Below are positions 1 to 10,680 of a stretch of 64,000 bases of DNA, one piece after another; the first letter of the stretch is position 1; every line of letters begins with the position of its first letter. This DNA is from Siphlonurus alternatus (lineage: Eukaryota > Arthropoda > Insecta > Ephemeroptera > Siphlonuridae), in the NCBI GenBank assembly GCA_949825025.1, contig OX463781.1, positions 5,683,370 through 5,747,369 of the forward strand, read 5' to 3'. A program made the translations under genes and the position numbers. The notes under the pieces are model-generated. The model was not told where the DNA came from, searched no databases, and worked only from the letters and a program-made list of their open reading frames with translations.

Positions 1-260
1 CTATCAAGGAGTTGCTACATAACAATGTATATTATGTACCGAAAGGCGTTTTAATAGTGTATGTACACAGGCCTTACGGGACATGTCATAAAAGACGTTT
101 GGCATCAAGGTATGAGTAATAAGAGAAGCAGCATCGACGGATCTTCACTTCACAAATACCAGAGAAAAGATCATCCCTGAAATGATGGTATTCCCTGCAA
201 ATACAATACACTTCTTAGTCGATACAATGTAATCAGCAAGACATTTTTTAAACTCCTTCG

Positions 261-391
261 GTACACTCCTTGCCTTTGAAAAGTTCCCTTTAGCAGCTTT
301 GTTAATCACCATACCCTGTAAAAATAACACAGGGTTTGGTGATTATTCTGATTAACAAAACTGCAAGCTGGAAATTTTCCAAGGCAACGGG
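261..391. mobile_element. Family E palindromic MITE, copy 1
   Basis: Near-palindrome of about 120 bp. The left arm carries TTGTTAATCACCATACCCTG and the right arm the complement, ending in GAAATTTTCCAAGGCAACG. The same unit recurs at 9990, 22210, 31737, 36319, 57850, 58002, 58356 and 59534. A short extra segment sits in the centre of this copy (TTCTG before the second GATTAAC). It has no coding capacity; the ORFs over it (reading like VINKAASGNFSKAMS) recur only because the repeat recurs. The whole unit could fold into one hairpin. Confidence 0.8.
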
Positions 392-559
392 TTTACTAAT
401 ATTTATGATATTGGAATTTTTAATATTTATCTTAATCTTGATTCATAGATATATTGTTGTTTAATGTTATTAATTTTGTTCTCTCTGTTACAATTAGTAC
501 TGCAACAAGAATTTGAAATAGCTAAAAATAATGAAAAGGAAGGAGAAATTTATAAATGT

Positions 560-1218
560 TCCATTAATACTGCCTTCAAATCAGCTGATTTTGCATTGTT
601 CAAAAATTCCCCCCATCCTATCTAAACATTATGTAAAAACATGATGTTTTGGCAAAAAAGATAAGTTATACAGAAAAATAAGTTCTTAATTAAAAATCAT
701 GTGTTCCTAAAATTTAAAGATTTTGAAGAATTTGAAAACTCATGGGATATATTTTCAAATTCAATATTTTAATGAATAATGAAAAAATAAAAATAGGTTT
801 GCCTTGAGATTTTTGGGTTGCCTACTTACAGGATAACGTCCAGATGTTTACCTCCCCTCACTTCCCCTACTGTTGTCAAACCTTACGCTCAAAAGTATTG
901 AAAATAATTGAAAAATTGACTTCGTTGCCAGGTATTATTTAAAGACACAAAAATATTATAGCTTGTGTATTCTTTGTAAACTAGCAGATGATTTGGAAAC
1001 GATATAAATGTAATAATTGCCATCAATAATTTACATTTAATACTTTCTACATTTTCTCCCTTACACGCTGCTGATGCAACACAACCCTATGGCTCCTGTA
1101 AAGTATATAATATGCGTTGCAGTAACGTCACGTGGGATTAGCCTATAATATAGCATGGTGGCTTATGGAGAGAATTTTGTGCCAAAAAAACACATTCAAA
1201 GTCTATAGCTATGAATAT
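560..1218 (+). mobile_element. Family L MITE interrupted by repeat Q
   Basis: The left part (about 570-800) matches other L copies: TTCAAATCAGCTGATTTTGC, then a C-rich block, then TTTTGGCA followed by a purine stretch. The right end (about 1158-1215) carries ATGGTGGCTTATGGAGA, the conserved right part of L. Between them, about 815-1157 is a different sequence (repeat Q) that recurs in reverse orientation at 26735-27595. I infer that Q inserted into L or that the two were joined by rearrangement. Exact joints are blurred by divergence. Confidence 0.55.
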
Positions 1219-1960
1219 ATGTTTTTAATTTACTGCATATCAGTGTCTATAAAGTTTTTTTATAATAAATATTATTTATTATCATCCTTCATAAGTGTGA
1301 ATAAGTAGAGTTAAAAAAAATCCGTGCTAACTTAATTAATATAAAAGTACATTTTCAAAACATAAAATTTAATTACTCAATTAATTTTGAGATAATATAA
1401 CTACATTTTACAACACGTTATATATTCATCTTTCGTTATATTATAAAAAATATTACTATATGCATTTTAAGCTATAAAATATGAAGGTGAAATTATTTTT
1501 CATAAAATTATTACAGTAATAGAGCTCTGGTTTAAACAAAGTATGAAAAGTGGCCTACTTTTAGGACTGTATAGGCTAATAAATCTACAGCAGGCAAGCA
1601 GCTTGCATCAGCAGCCCTACTATGAAAAGAGGGAGAGAGAGGGGATATAGCTTGTAATTTATTCACCTAGATCGCCCAACTAATACCTTTTCAGCGCTAC
1701 TTTTCTTGCATCTGGATTCTTGTATATGTGTCAGTAAGCTTTTTAGAAAGAAAAAGCAGAAGGAAAAGGGAGATATAAATTTTAATCTTACAAGTTAGTA
1801 TATTGTGTCTACTTATAACAGATTTAAATTTCAATATTATAATGTAATTTTCATGTAGCATGTAAGTTAACGTCACTCAAATATGTTTTATTTTATTTTT
1901 ATGACAAAATAATAAAATAAAATGCTTTATAATAATGTAAATTTTTAAATAATAATCAAG
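1219..1960. other. AT-rich intergenic DNA, no gene seen
   Basis: Very AT-rich with many homopolymer runs and one short purine tract near 1625-1650. I see no ORF of interest, no RNA gene and no internal duplicate. Confidence 0.6.
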
Positions 1961-1964
1961 TTAA

Positions 1965-2145
1965 AGGTGGATTCATATGGCGATTTTTATTGTGCGATGC
2001 GATGCGAATAATGTGCACTTGCTGTAACATCCATTGGCGGCCATATTTGACGATAAAAGGAAAAAGAGCATCATAATTAACGTGATTCCTGGCGAATTCG
2101 CTGCCGCATAGGATTTCACAGCTTTTATGTCAAAATCGTTAATTC
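1965..2145 (-). mobile_element. Family B MITE, truncated copy
   Basis: One end reads AGGTGGATTCATATGGCGAT after a TAA, the terminal motif of family B (full copies at 4787 and 43525). The internal blocks CCATTGGCGGCCATATTTG and CGAATTCGCTGCCGCATAGG are present in reverse order relative to the copy at 4787. The far end is lost after about 2145. Confidence 0.75.
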
Positions 2146-2324
2146 CAGGAATGTAAGAATTATATGGGGCAAAAATTATAAGCAGATTGATAAGATCAAT
2201 GCATATAAAAAGGAATTCGTCAAAACTGTCATGGCAAACAAAATACAACAAGTGGGTATATAATGTATAAAAAAATCTGCTTGCTTATCGAACGAAAAAA
2301 TGTTTTAAAATCAATTACTTAGTG

Positions 2325-2935
2325 AGGTCGCACACTGCCTTCGCATCGTATAATTCATAATTATTTATTGCTTTTCGATTGTACAATAATATAAGCACGT
2401 CAGATACAATCAGCGTAAAATTCAAAGATCGTCAAGTCACTATCACACAACAAAAAAACATAACATTGGTACAACAAAAAAATTGCACATTGTCATAAAT
2501 AATGTTCCAGCTAATATACAACTAATTAGGCAATTCTCATAAGATGAAATATATAATATATACTTGAGATAATATCAGTATATAATTCTAAATTGTTATA
2601 TATTTATTAAAAAAAATTGTCGCACCAAGAATATTATGAGCAAATATAGAATCGTATGATAAAAATTTAGAACTGGTTCTTAATGTAAAACGTACCATCA
2701 CATGCGATACGAAATGAAGCTGTGTACGCGTGCACCTGATTGCATAAATTATTAATTTGTTTATCATACGCTACAAAATCATTCGATTCTGTGTGAGACA
2801 GCCCTTAGATGTACACGCGCATGACACACTGCTTCGTATCACATCGCATGCGATCGTAGGTTTTGGAACTGGTTCTAAATTTTTATCATACGAAGTCATT
2901 CGATACGATACGAAAGCAGTGTAAACCCCCCCCCC
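2325..2935 (-). mobile_element. Family G MITE, interrupted copy plus adjacent partial copy
   Basis: The start (GTCGCACACTGCCTTCGCAT) is the reversed end of family G as seen at 18042-18242. The rest of the reversed element resumes at about 2650 (CGTATGATAAAAATTTAGAA) and ends at 2806 (TGTGTGAGACAGCCC). About 280 bp of unrelated AT-rich DNA lies between, probably an insertion. A second, partial G copy (2807-2930) follows directly, with CTTCGTATCACATCGCATGC and TCATACGAAGTCATTCGATA. A C-homopolymer (2925-2935) ends the block. Confidence 0.6.
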
Positions 2936-2959
2936 TAAATAAGAAAATAATTTGTGTTT

Positions 2960-3665
2960 TTCGCACAAAGTTGTCCATTATTTATCGCAAAAAAGACTCG
3001 CATTACAAATCATAATTATAATTATGCATTTTTATAACTAACTTTTTAATAAGCATATAAAAAACTACGAAAATTTTATTTACATATCAATGAGAATAGT
3101 GGTTTAATAATTTCTTGTTAAAAAGTTTGACTATAAAAAAACAGCTGTTTTTTTCTGATGTTACGTGTACGTACTGGTCTGTGAGAGTTTGGTTACATTA
3201 ATCATCTAGCTTGCAAGAAGAAGGGGCAGTTCCAGGACAACTGCAAGTGACAAGTTAAAAGTGATGTCAATTATTAATTCAACCTCTCTTCTCTTTTTTT
3301 TCTGTAGGGCTCTCCATAAGGACAATGTTAATGTTCGGTAGCAGCACCGTCTAATAATAGAATGCTCTTTGCCAGCTTGTAAAAGTAGAGGGAGGATGAA
3401 ATTAAATAATTTAATAATGTACCAGATCTTGTCTGCTAATGAGATAATGACATTAATATAATTATATCATTTGATTTGATCATATCACACCATAATACTG
3501 TTATCAAGAAACATTACTAATTTTTTAAATATGAATTAAATATTTAAAAATATGCTAATTTATATACATTAATTTTATTTACATAAAATTTCTTGACTGC
3601 CATCTTTTCGAAATTCATTTACTTTAAAATATTTTATTTCATTTATTATTTTTTATTTTATTTGT
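2960..3665. other. AT-rich intergenic DNA, no gene seen
   Basis: AT-rich, no convincing ORF. A slightly less AT-rich patch at about 3160-3380 matches no other part of the window and shows no coding signal I trust. Confidence 0.55.
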
Positions 3666-3671
3666 CTTTTA

Positions 3672-3960
3672 TTTAATCAAACCCTATTGGGTACTTCTAT
3701 TTACTATATAATTACATACTATAACTTTGAAACCCCGAAACTACCGAAATCCTAACTTGAGCGTTTCGCAAGCTCTTCCGAAATGCGGGCGGCCATGACC
3801 TTGCAATCCATCCCAAGATTTGCCTGCGACTGAGGGAAACGTGGAAACCTCAGCCAGGATGGACGCTACAGCTTTTGTCAATCAACTGGAAGTGCAATGG
3901 TCCAAAGCCAAGGGAACCACATAATGGAAAAGCGCAACGATTTACCACTGGGTGGGAAGC

Positions 3961-3992
<32 letters not shown>

Positions 3993-4045
3993 TTGAAAAT
4001 GGCCACGCGTCCAGCTTTACTAACCACGCTAGGCGTTATTTGAAT
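3672..4045 (-). mobile_element. 5S-derived SINE, copy S1
   Basis: Reads on the minus strand. From its 3' side it shows the tail (ACCCAATAGGGTTTGATTAA in reverse), the CTTGAGCGTTTCGC block, the central motif GAAACCTCAGCCAGGATGG (here on the plus strand at about 3845-3865), and the 5S-like end near 3995-4037 (complement contains GTGGTTAGTA). A T-homopolymer of about 30 bases (3961-3990) lies between body and head. The 5' head is incomplete: the tRNA-like box seen in S2, S3 and S6 is missing. Confidence 0.8.
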
Positions 4046-4500
4046 TTAAAATATTTATTTTATAATATATATGATATTACCTTTAATTTATACTGAACGA
4101 AATAAAATATGTAATATTTTAAATAACCCTTTTACAAAATATAAGAGTAGTATAGGATATTTTCATATTATATGTGAATACATTTGAAAATCATATATTA
4201 CAAGAAAAATGGTCTGAACATTGAACTGGTATTTTCCACTACGTTACACATGTTTGTTGCCGCTAGCTCTGATGCTCCCAGTTTTGCCGGGGCTCTGAGC
4301 TTTACGTTGGCCTTTTAGAGAGAGGGGGGGGGGGGTTGGCTTATGTGCGCAACATTGCGGCGGCGAGATTTCATCTCAACGGAGATCAAAATGTACAATA
4401 ACAGTGACGTTTAGTGTAATGTTGGATTATCAAAATAAGATTCGTCCATCAATCGTAAACATTCAAATAAAAATACCTGATCCGACCATGTTACCTGGAT
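4046..4500. other. Intergenic DNA with poly-G run, no gene seen
   Basis: AT-rich until about 4230, then a more balanced patch (4235-4400) with AGAGAGAGGGG and a G-homopolymer at 4325-4336. No ORF or RNA gene recognised. Confidence 0.55.
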
Positions 4501-4566
4501 CGGATATTTTACTTTACTCCTGCTTTATTTGTAGGTGTTAACACGCCAGTTTATAGATTCGTACCA

Positions 4567-5040
4567 AGTTGAAATAAATTCCATCTTTTATTCGCTATTA
4601 TAAGCTCTCTCCTCTTCTATTTTGCACCATTTTAGAGGAAGAAATAGGAAAAAAGACGAGATTACGTATTTTTTCCTCTTATCAAACATAAAATGTTTGA
4701 ATTATTGTCTTCATTTCATCTTTACTTTGAGCGAGGAAGAAATAATATGTGTTTTTGAGGTAAAAATATTAGGTGTAGACGTGTAAAGGCGGAATCAGAT
4801 GGCGACAACGGCGCTGCGACGCGATTTTGTCACACAAGCTGTAAAATCCTATTTGGAAGCGAATTCGCCATTGCGGCGGCGAATATCGCTTTAAATTACG
4901 ATGCTCTTTTTTTAAATCGCCAAATATGGCCGCCAATGGATGTTATACGGCAAGTGCGCATTATTCGCTTCGCGTCGCAAGCTGATAATCGCCATGTAAA
5001 TCCGCCTTAAAGGATGAGTTAAAGACGTAATTTTCAACTA
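4567..5040 (+). mobile_element. Family A MITE containing a complete family B MITE
   Basis: Family A starts AGTTGAAATAAATT and ends GACGTAATTTTCAACTA, so it has short, imperfect inverted ends. At the point where other A copies read GTGTAAAGGATGAG, this copy is split: GTGTAA, then family B (4787-5007), then TAAAGGATGAG. The uninterrupted A copies therefore serve as the empty site and show that B duplicated TAA on insertion. Confidence 0.9.
4787..5007. mobile_element. Family B MITE, full length, TAA target duplication
   Basis: 221 bp. The left end AGGCGGAATCAGATGGCGA pairs with the right end TCGCCATGTAAATCCGCCT. It is flanked by TAA at 4784-4786 and 5008-5010. The middle is relatively CpG-rich, with CGCTGCGACGCGATTTTG and GCCAAATATGGCCGCCAATG. 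A 3-bp TAA duplication is typical of the PIF/Harbinger superfamily, so I infer a Harbinger-type parent. No coding capacity. Confidence 0.9.
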
Positions 5041-5089
5041 AGCGTCATGAACCAAAACAAATTGATAGACCGGGTGCTCATTTTACCTA

Positions 5090-5170
5090 CCCCAAAATTA
5101 TAAATCTGCATTTCTATGTCTGCAGCTCCAACAAGTGAGGCAGGAGTAAAGTTCATATATGGCCAGAGGT
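5090..5170. repeat. Family P fragment
   Basis: Contains AGGCAGGAGTAAAGTTCATA followed by AGAGGTG, the right terminal segment of the inverted-end family P seen complete at 50445-50674. Only this end is recognisable here; a matching fragment also lies at 4510-4550 (TTTACTCCTGCTTTATTTG). Confidence 0.6.
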
Positions 5171-5359
5171 GTATTTTGTTTTGAAAATGCACTGATATTA
5201 TGTAAACATGTTACAAACAAAAGAATCTCTCCATGCACATGTAAATGTAGAATCACAAAGTTTCGATATTACAGCACGCTTCGGTGCACAAGGGAAAAAT
5301 GGTAACACACATTCAGCTATGATTTAGATTTTTCTATTTTCCATAGTAAAAGGCACTGT

Positions 5360-5628
5360 TAACCCTAGCATAACCAAGGCACTTTTATGTCACACGTTTT
5401 ACCAAAAGGATGGGGATCAAATCAACCTGCTATTTAAATCACCTATGTTTGAAAAAATAATCAAAGTTTTCTTCTCGCTATTTCTTTTGCGGAAATAAAT
5501 TGCTGGGTGACTTACCAAGGATTGCAAATTTTTTTCAAAATTTTTGGTGGCAATATTATACACATTTTGCTTGTTTTAAAACAATTATACGGGTCGTAAT
5601 GATTTACTCTTGGTAATGCTAGAGTTAA
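5360..5628. mobile_element. Family F MITE, copy 1
   Basis: The left end AACCCTAGCATAACCAAGGC pairs with the right end CTTGGTAATGCTAGAGTT. Inside are the conserved TTTGTCACACGTTTTACCA-like block, ATTGCTGGGTGACTTACCAA and a CGGGTCGT motif. Copies lie at 6729, 28953 (partial), 29398 and 36449. About 270 bp, non-coding. Confidence 0.85.
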
Positions 5629-5659
5629 CGCATTAAAAAATAAGTATTTTTTTATATCA

Positions 5660-6020
5660 CTTCAACTGAACCGTGTTGTAGGGTACTGGTCACAAGTGAA
5701 ATTTGACTTTAACTTCCCGGCTTTTCATGGACCAGATTAAGCATATTGCTGAAGGTTTTTGTAGGACCCTTCAAAACGGGGGTAGCCAAAGCCTATAGCT
5801 ATCTATGAGACTTTGAGATTCGTTTGAGACTTGGAACCATGAAAACCTCAGTCAGGATGGTCGGCAATTGATGGAGGATGCCATCAATCACCTCCCGGAT
5901 GCACGAGTGGGTGTTCTTTAGCAACCGCCACTTGTGAAAAGTTAAGCGGTGCCTGGGATCGAACTCACGACTATCCTATTTATATGAATTGGATGCACAT
6001 ACCACTGCGTCAAGTGCCCG
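5660..6020 (-). mobile_element. tRNA-derived SINE, full-length copy T1
   Basis: On the minus strand the head reads TTGACGCAGTGGTATG (A-box-like) and then GTGAGTTCGATCCCAGGC (B-box-like GTTCGATCC), the arrangement of a RNA polymerase III tRNA promoter. A middle segment (plus-strand ATGAAAACCTCAGTCAGGAT at about 5840) matches the middle of the 5S-SINEs. The 3' tail (minus-strand CAACACGGTTCAGTTGAA) resembles the 5S-SINE tail. About 360 bp. A second, 3'-only copy is at 31013. Confidence 0.75.
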
Positions 6021-6061
6021 TTTGTAACGCCCATGGTAGGAGTTATTTTCACGTATATAAA

Positions 6062-6267
6062 AGTTGAATTTTCATGACGGCGATGAGACAAAATTCTGAC
6101 GCAAAGGCTGTGAAATCTCATGCAACGAGCGAATTCGCCAGGTTGCGTCGGCAAATATCACTTTAAATTACGATGCTCTTTTTTTAATATTCAAATATGG
6201 CAGCCAATGGATGTTACAGCAAGTGCGCATTATTCACTTCCCGTCGCATGAATGTGAATCCACCTTT
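6062..6267. mobile_element. Family B MITE, divergent copy
   Basis: Contains GGCGAATTCGCC-like and GCAGCCAATGGATGTTACAG blocks and ends GAATGTGAATCCACCTTTAT. The left terminus is degraded (AAGTTGAATTTTCATGACGG). Same orientation as the copy at 4787. Confidence 0.8.
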
Positions 6268-6728
6268 ATAACATTGTGTGTATCTTTCGGTATTTTTCCT
6301 TCTTGGAATTGCAGTAACGTTTTATCATAAGAATGAAAATGATTAAAACATTATAAATAAAACAAGTAAGTATATAATATTTAAAAATAGAAAATTGAAG
6401 TAATTAAATACGAATAACATGCTAGAGATGAGATTTTAAGTGAATCTAAAACGTCAGTTCTACAAGTGATGGTGGCGTCCCACTTATGCAAATTCTTGAG
6501 ATCGACGACAGAGGTAGGAGAAAATCTGCGCAAAGATTCAATTACCTTCAAGTAGAGAGTCTTGGCATTAACTCGATTAGCCTCGCAGTATGTGTGTGTG
6601 TGAAATAATTTAGACGTCAAATTTATGCGAAACCACGTGATAAGATTACGTCATCAACATAATTTACTAAAGATATGTCAATCAATAATATTAAGTATAA
6701 CATAATTTTAATATATTAAATATCATTT
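6268..6728. other. AT-rich intergenic DNA, no gene seen
   Basis: A patch at 6420-6620 is less AT-rich and carries a 79-codon minus-strand ORF (6381-6620) that resembles nothing I know. I do not call a gene. Confidence 0.5.
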
Positions 6729-7013
6729 AACCCTAGCATTACCACAAGGTATTTTTCTTTGTCACACGATTTACCAAGGTGGGGGGGGGGGGTTAAATGA
6801 CCCGCTATTTAAATAACATATTAAGAAAAAGTTAAAAAGTTCTTCTCGCTATTTTTTTCTTTTTGTGGAAATACATTGCTGGGTGGTTAACCAAAAGACA
6901 GCAACTTTTTTTAAGATTTTTTTTGAAAGTATTTCTCACTTTTTACCGCTTTAAATTACGGGTCTTCTTGACCCCGTCCCTCTCCCCCCCCTCCCCTTGG
7001 TAGTACTAAGGTT
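6729..7013. mobile_element. Family F MITE, copy 2
   Basis: Ends AACCCTAGCATTACCA and TTGGTAGTACTAAGGTT. It contains a G-homopolymer (about 6780-6792), AATGACCCGCTATTTAAAT and, near the right end, a complementary pyrimidine block with CGGGTCTTCTTGACC. The G-run and the opposing C-rich block may pair in a hairpin. Confidence 0.85.
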
Positions 7014-7254
7014 AATATGAACTTGCTTAATTACATTAATTAATGAGTATAATAATATTGTTTCTAAGAAATTTTATAATTTATTTTATAAAATTACTAA
7101 ATAATTACATTATAATTTTAATTGTAATCATTGAATGATTGTATCACACCATAAAGATAATAATGTCAATCAATAATTTATATATATCATACGGATAATT
7201 TAAATGAGAAATTTAATTACTTGGTTTATTGTCGTATTGAATCGACGTCAAATA

Positions 7255-7400
7255 TTTTTATTGCACAAATACATAAAGAGTGCAAAGTTATGCTACTCTG
7301 ATTTGTTTCAGATTTTCTAAAGTCTGGGAACTATTTTTAAAAAGTAATTGAAAGTACAATTCGCTTCTAAATAAAAAGGTTATACTAAAAAAGGGCGTGG
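7255..7400 (+). repeat. Family D left-arm fragment
   Basis: GTGCAAAGTTATGCTACTCT, TTTCAGATTTTCTAAAGTC and TTTTTAAAAAGTAATTGAAA match one arm of the fold-back at 12376-12695. The second arm is missing. The following GGGTTCAAATCCGAAC mimics a tRNA B box but sits where other D copies read a similar GTTTGAA sequence, so I do not read it as tRNA. Confidence 0.65.
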
Positions 7401-7449
7401 GTTCAAATCCGAACTTAGGCAAATTTTTAAGCAGTACTTCTTGACATGC

Positions 7450-8430
7450 CTTTAAATCAGAAATAAATTTTCACCTTCATATTAAAATATTTCTGTAAAA
7501 AATTTAGGTCGATACTATATACAATCTCTAAAATATTATATCTATTTGACGAATTAATACTGCAATTTGATATTTCTCATAAATTTTTATATTTAAGAAT
7601 TCATTATCACTCATTGGTCAGTAAGAAATCGAAATCATATAATGACTATTTTTTAAGCTAGCAATACTTACATAATATTTGTATTTACGAGAAAGATTTA
7701 TTTTATTATTATTTTCTTTTGTTAAAAAATTAAATTAATAATTTCTTAATTCCTTATAGTTCATTCATTAAAATAATATGTAATAAAATATTATTTGCTT
7801 ATATGAATATCGGCAAATATTATAAAAAAATCATACCCATATACGTAAAAAATTGTAGGGCGGGAATTGCGGCTGCTTCCTAAAATATTTTTAATTGATG
7901 ACCCATTGTATTTCCCATCAGATTTCACTCATTACCGATTAATTGGACTAATTATTTGAAAACAAGCACGCGTTGTAATGGCAGGCTTCGATAGACAAAA
8001 TTTCTCCCTCTTGCTTTAACTCCTCGCATTGTATTATTTTTTTATTATTGAATATTTTGAGCAATTAAAAATTTTACAATACATTCGCAATTACATTATT
8101 TTATTTTAAAAATAATAATGAAGCAAACAATATTATCATAACATACCACATATTAAATATCATTTATGTAACATTAATGTGAATATCCATATAAATAAAT
8201 TAATTTTTTACTAATGAACTGGACTTACTCTTATTTTAGAGAATTCAAGAATTTTTTTAATGAAAGAAAATATATGTTAAAAATTTGTAGACCACATTTT
8301 TATTATGTAAAAATATTATTCATAATTCCCCCCATAAAAAAATTATTAAATTTATCGTCATAGTCAAAATTTAATACAAACAATGTGCATGCGTAAACTG
8401 CACAATTATTGCTGTGTCTAGTGCTCTTTG
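7450..8430. other. Strongly AT-rich DNA, no gene seen
   Basis: Long A/T runs and no ORF above background. A short non-repetitive, more balanced patch at about 7855-8010 is the only exception; I recognise nothing in it. Confidence 0.6.
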
Positions 8431-8435
8431 ACTAA

Positions 8436-8757
8436 AAATTTCGAAACCCTAACTTGAGCGTTTCGCGTGCTCTTCCAGAACGGGGGTGGCCACGGCTTTG
8501 CAATCCAACCTCAAATTTGCCTGTGACTGAGGGGAACGTGGAAACCTCAGCCAGTATGGACACTATAACTATTTTTTCAATGAAACGAAAGTTCAATGGT
8601 CCAAAGCCAGGAGAATCACATGGTGGAAAAGCGTAACAATCTACCCCTGGGTGGAAAACTTAGTTGGTCACCCATCAATCTATTAACTATGCTTGGAGTT
8701 ACTTGACTTCGGTGATCTGATGAGACCAGATCAAACGCACTGCGCTACACCTCCCAC
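8436..8757 (-). mobile_element. 5S-derived SINE, copy S2
   Basis: Reads on the minus strand. The head at 8730-8757 complements to GTAGCGCAGTGCGTTTGATC, an A-box-like tRNA segment. Next, at about 8670-8730, it complements to TCTCATCAGATCACCGAAGT and a degraded GGTTAGTACTTGGATGGGTG-like segment, matching 5S rRNA. The central motif GAAACCTCAGCCAGTATGG lies near 8541 and the CTTGAGCGTTTCGC block near 8453. The distal 3' tail is missing. Confidence 0.88.
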
Positions 8758-8759
8758 AA

Positions 8760-9474
8760 AATCTAAATATATAACATGATACATCTAAAATTCAAATACA
8801 GTAGTATAAAATATATTAGCAAGAAAGCTAGAAAAGAGATTTATATTTGTAGCAAGTAAAGCTGTCTGGCCGAAGTCAATTGGAGCTGAACAGCTGAACA
8901 CCCTTTGGGTTGTTCATCACCAACAGCCATGGAGGAACCGTACAAGTAGTTTATGCGAGAGAAGCTCTTAGAGTCGATTAGTGTCAGCTAAGAAGAAGAA
9001 TGGCTGTTAAATTGCCACCCCAGTTTTCTTGCTTCAGTATTCTAAATGTCAGTAAACGTTAAGAATTTCTATAGCTAAAGAGATAGTAAAAGCAGTTATA
9101 CAATAATATAAAAAAAACGAACAAATGTCCTTCCGGTACAATGAATTTTTATTAGACTTTAATAAAAAGAAATATTTTATTTCTTTTATAAGTATGAAAA
9201 AATGTATATAAAGAAAGAATAAAAAAATACAAGATGAGTGAGTGAGCTAAAGAAGAGATTTAATTAAATTTCAAATACTTCTTTTTTTAAGTCTCACAAC
9301 TCCTAATTCGTTTTTCTGGTTGAAGCTACAAAGTTGCTTCTTATTTCGGAAGGTGAGATGAAAAATTTTCATCGTTGTTTGTGAAGATACCTCGGGCAGT
9401 TCGAGGACACTTGTTGCCTTTTAGTCCCGTCACAAAACAACAACATCTCGTAGAAGAAAGACACTTGCATCCCG
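8760..9474. other. Intergenic DNA, no gene seen
   Basis: The 8860-9050 segment is less AT-rich (CAACAGCCATGGAGGAACCG and neighbours) and unique in the window, but no ORF of useful length spans it. The rest is AT-rich with several A/T homopolymers. Confidence 0.5.
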
Positions 9475-9720
9475 AGTTGAAATAAATTTCATATTTTATT
9501 CGCTATTAAGTTCTCTTCTAGTCCTTTTTCCTTCCTATTTTGCACCATTTTAGAGAAAAAAAGACGATATTAAGTCTTTTTGATCATAACATTTTATAAA
9601 TATTGTCTGCATTTCATCCTCACTTTGAGCGAAGAGGAAATAAGATGTGTTTTTTTTTAAGGTAAAAAAATTAGGTTTAGAATTGTAAAGGATGAGTTGA
9701 AGACGTAATTTTTCAACTAT
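9475..9720 (+). mobile_element. Family A MITE, uninterrupted copy
   Basis: AGTTGAAATAAATTTCATAT at the left, GACGTAATTTTTCAACTA at the right, about 245 bp. Internal landmarks are GCACCATTTTAGAGAAAAAA, TTCATCCTCACTTTGAGCGA and GATGTGTTTTT. It serves as an empty-site reference for the interrupted A copies at 4567, 30150 and 36921. Confidence 0.88.
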
Positions 9721-9989
9721 ATAGATATGTGTATGCACTTTCCTCTAGTGCAGTATCATTACATTATATTTGTGTACTAACATTAAAAATAATTATGCAA
9801 CAGTTTTTTTTTTATTAATTTACATATGGATATGCTTAAAGTGCTTTTAAGCTCTGTTTTTTTTTTTTTTTTTTTTTTTGTATGCTTTACATGTTTTTGA
9901 TGTTGTTATTTTTTTGTTTTATTTAAATATAGTGTAGTGTTTGTCAGTATTATAACTTCATTAACATAATAATTAATAAAACAAAATAA

Positions 9990-10104
9990 GTACACTCGTC
10001 ACTTTGGTAAATTTCTCACTTGCAACCTTGTAATCAATGCCCTGTGTTATTCTTACGGGGCATGGTAATTAACATTGCCGCAAAGAGAAATTTTCCGAAG
10101 TGCC
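9990..10104. mobile_element. Family E palindromic MITE, copy 2
   Basis: GTACACTCGTCACTTTGGTA at the left and GAAATTTTCCGAAGTGCC at the right. The centre CCTGTGTTATTCTTACGGGG is the loop region shared by the other E copies. Confidence 0.85.
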
Positions 10105-10680
10105 AAATTTTTTTAAAATGGGTTATAAAATACTCAAAAAGTTTTCTTAATTAAACCACGTGTTAAGTATAAGAAATCAAATTTGAGGTGTCAAAAATGA
10201 AGAAATTTTGAAAATTACTTGCTGTTCAGGTAATATTGATTGATTTGTTTGTAAGAATTGGTTACGTTAAAAAATAGTGAAATTAAAATAGAATTGAAAA
10301 TAAGATATGCTTGATTCAAAATTTTTCACTTTGTAAAATTTTTCAGTTGCCAATGTACACAAATCGTCATTACGAATATACAACTAAAAAATTGATGAAA
10401 AATGTGATGAAATTAATTCATTCATTATTGAAATTGATAATTTCTGCTATAGCAATGATTAATAATTTACAGAAATTACTCTATAACTTTAATTATTATC
10501 AGTGCAATTAATTTAAAATTGATATTTAATCCGAAAGTAAGCGAGTGAATTTTAGCCTTTCATATGAGCTGAAAATATAGCATATATATAATGCAAAACA
10601 TCTCTGCAAAACTTGAAATTAAAATAAATAGTCACCTGTCACTTTTGGTGCAAATTTCAGATTAATTACACTAATATACT
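10105..10680. other. AT-rich DNA with a 66-codon ORF, no gene called
   Basis: The plus-strand ORF at 10311-10511 is Asn/Lys/Ile/Leu-rich, as expected by chance in AT-rich DNA. Nothing else is recognised. Confidence 0.5.

Noticed and set aside
145..330. Small ORFs reading VINKAASGNFSKAMS at 145, 31524, 36296 and 36314
   Set aside because: They come from family E palindromes and are not conserved beyond them.
2925..2935. Poly-C and poly-G runs (also 4325, 6780, 36703, 51986, 60319) as G-quadruplex or regulatory sites
   Set aside because: Single homopolymer runs, several inside family F or next to repeats; no repeated G-tract spacing.
7389..7404. GGGTTCAAATCC, a perfect tRNA B box
   Set aside because: No A box or cloverleaf surrounds it, and related D elements have GGTTTGAATCC or GGTTTGAAGCC at the corresponding place, so it is part of element D.
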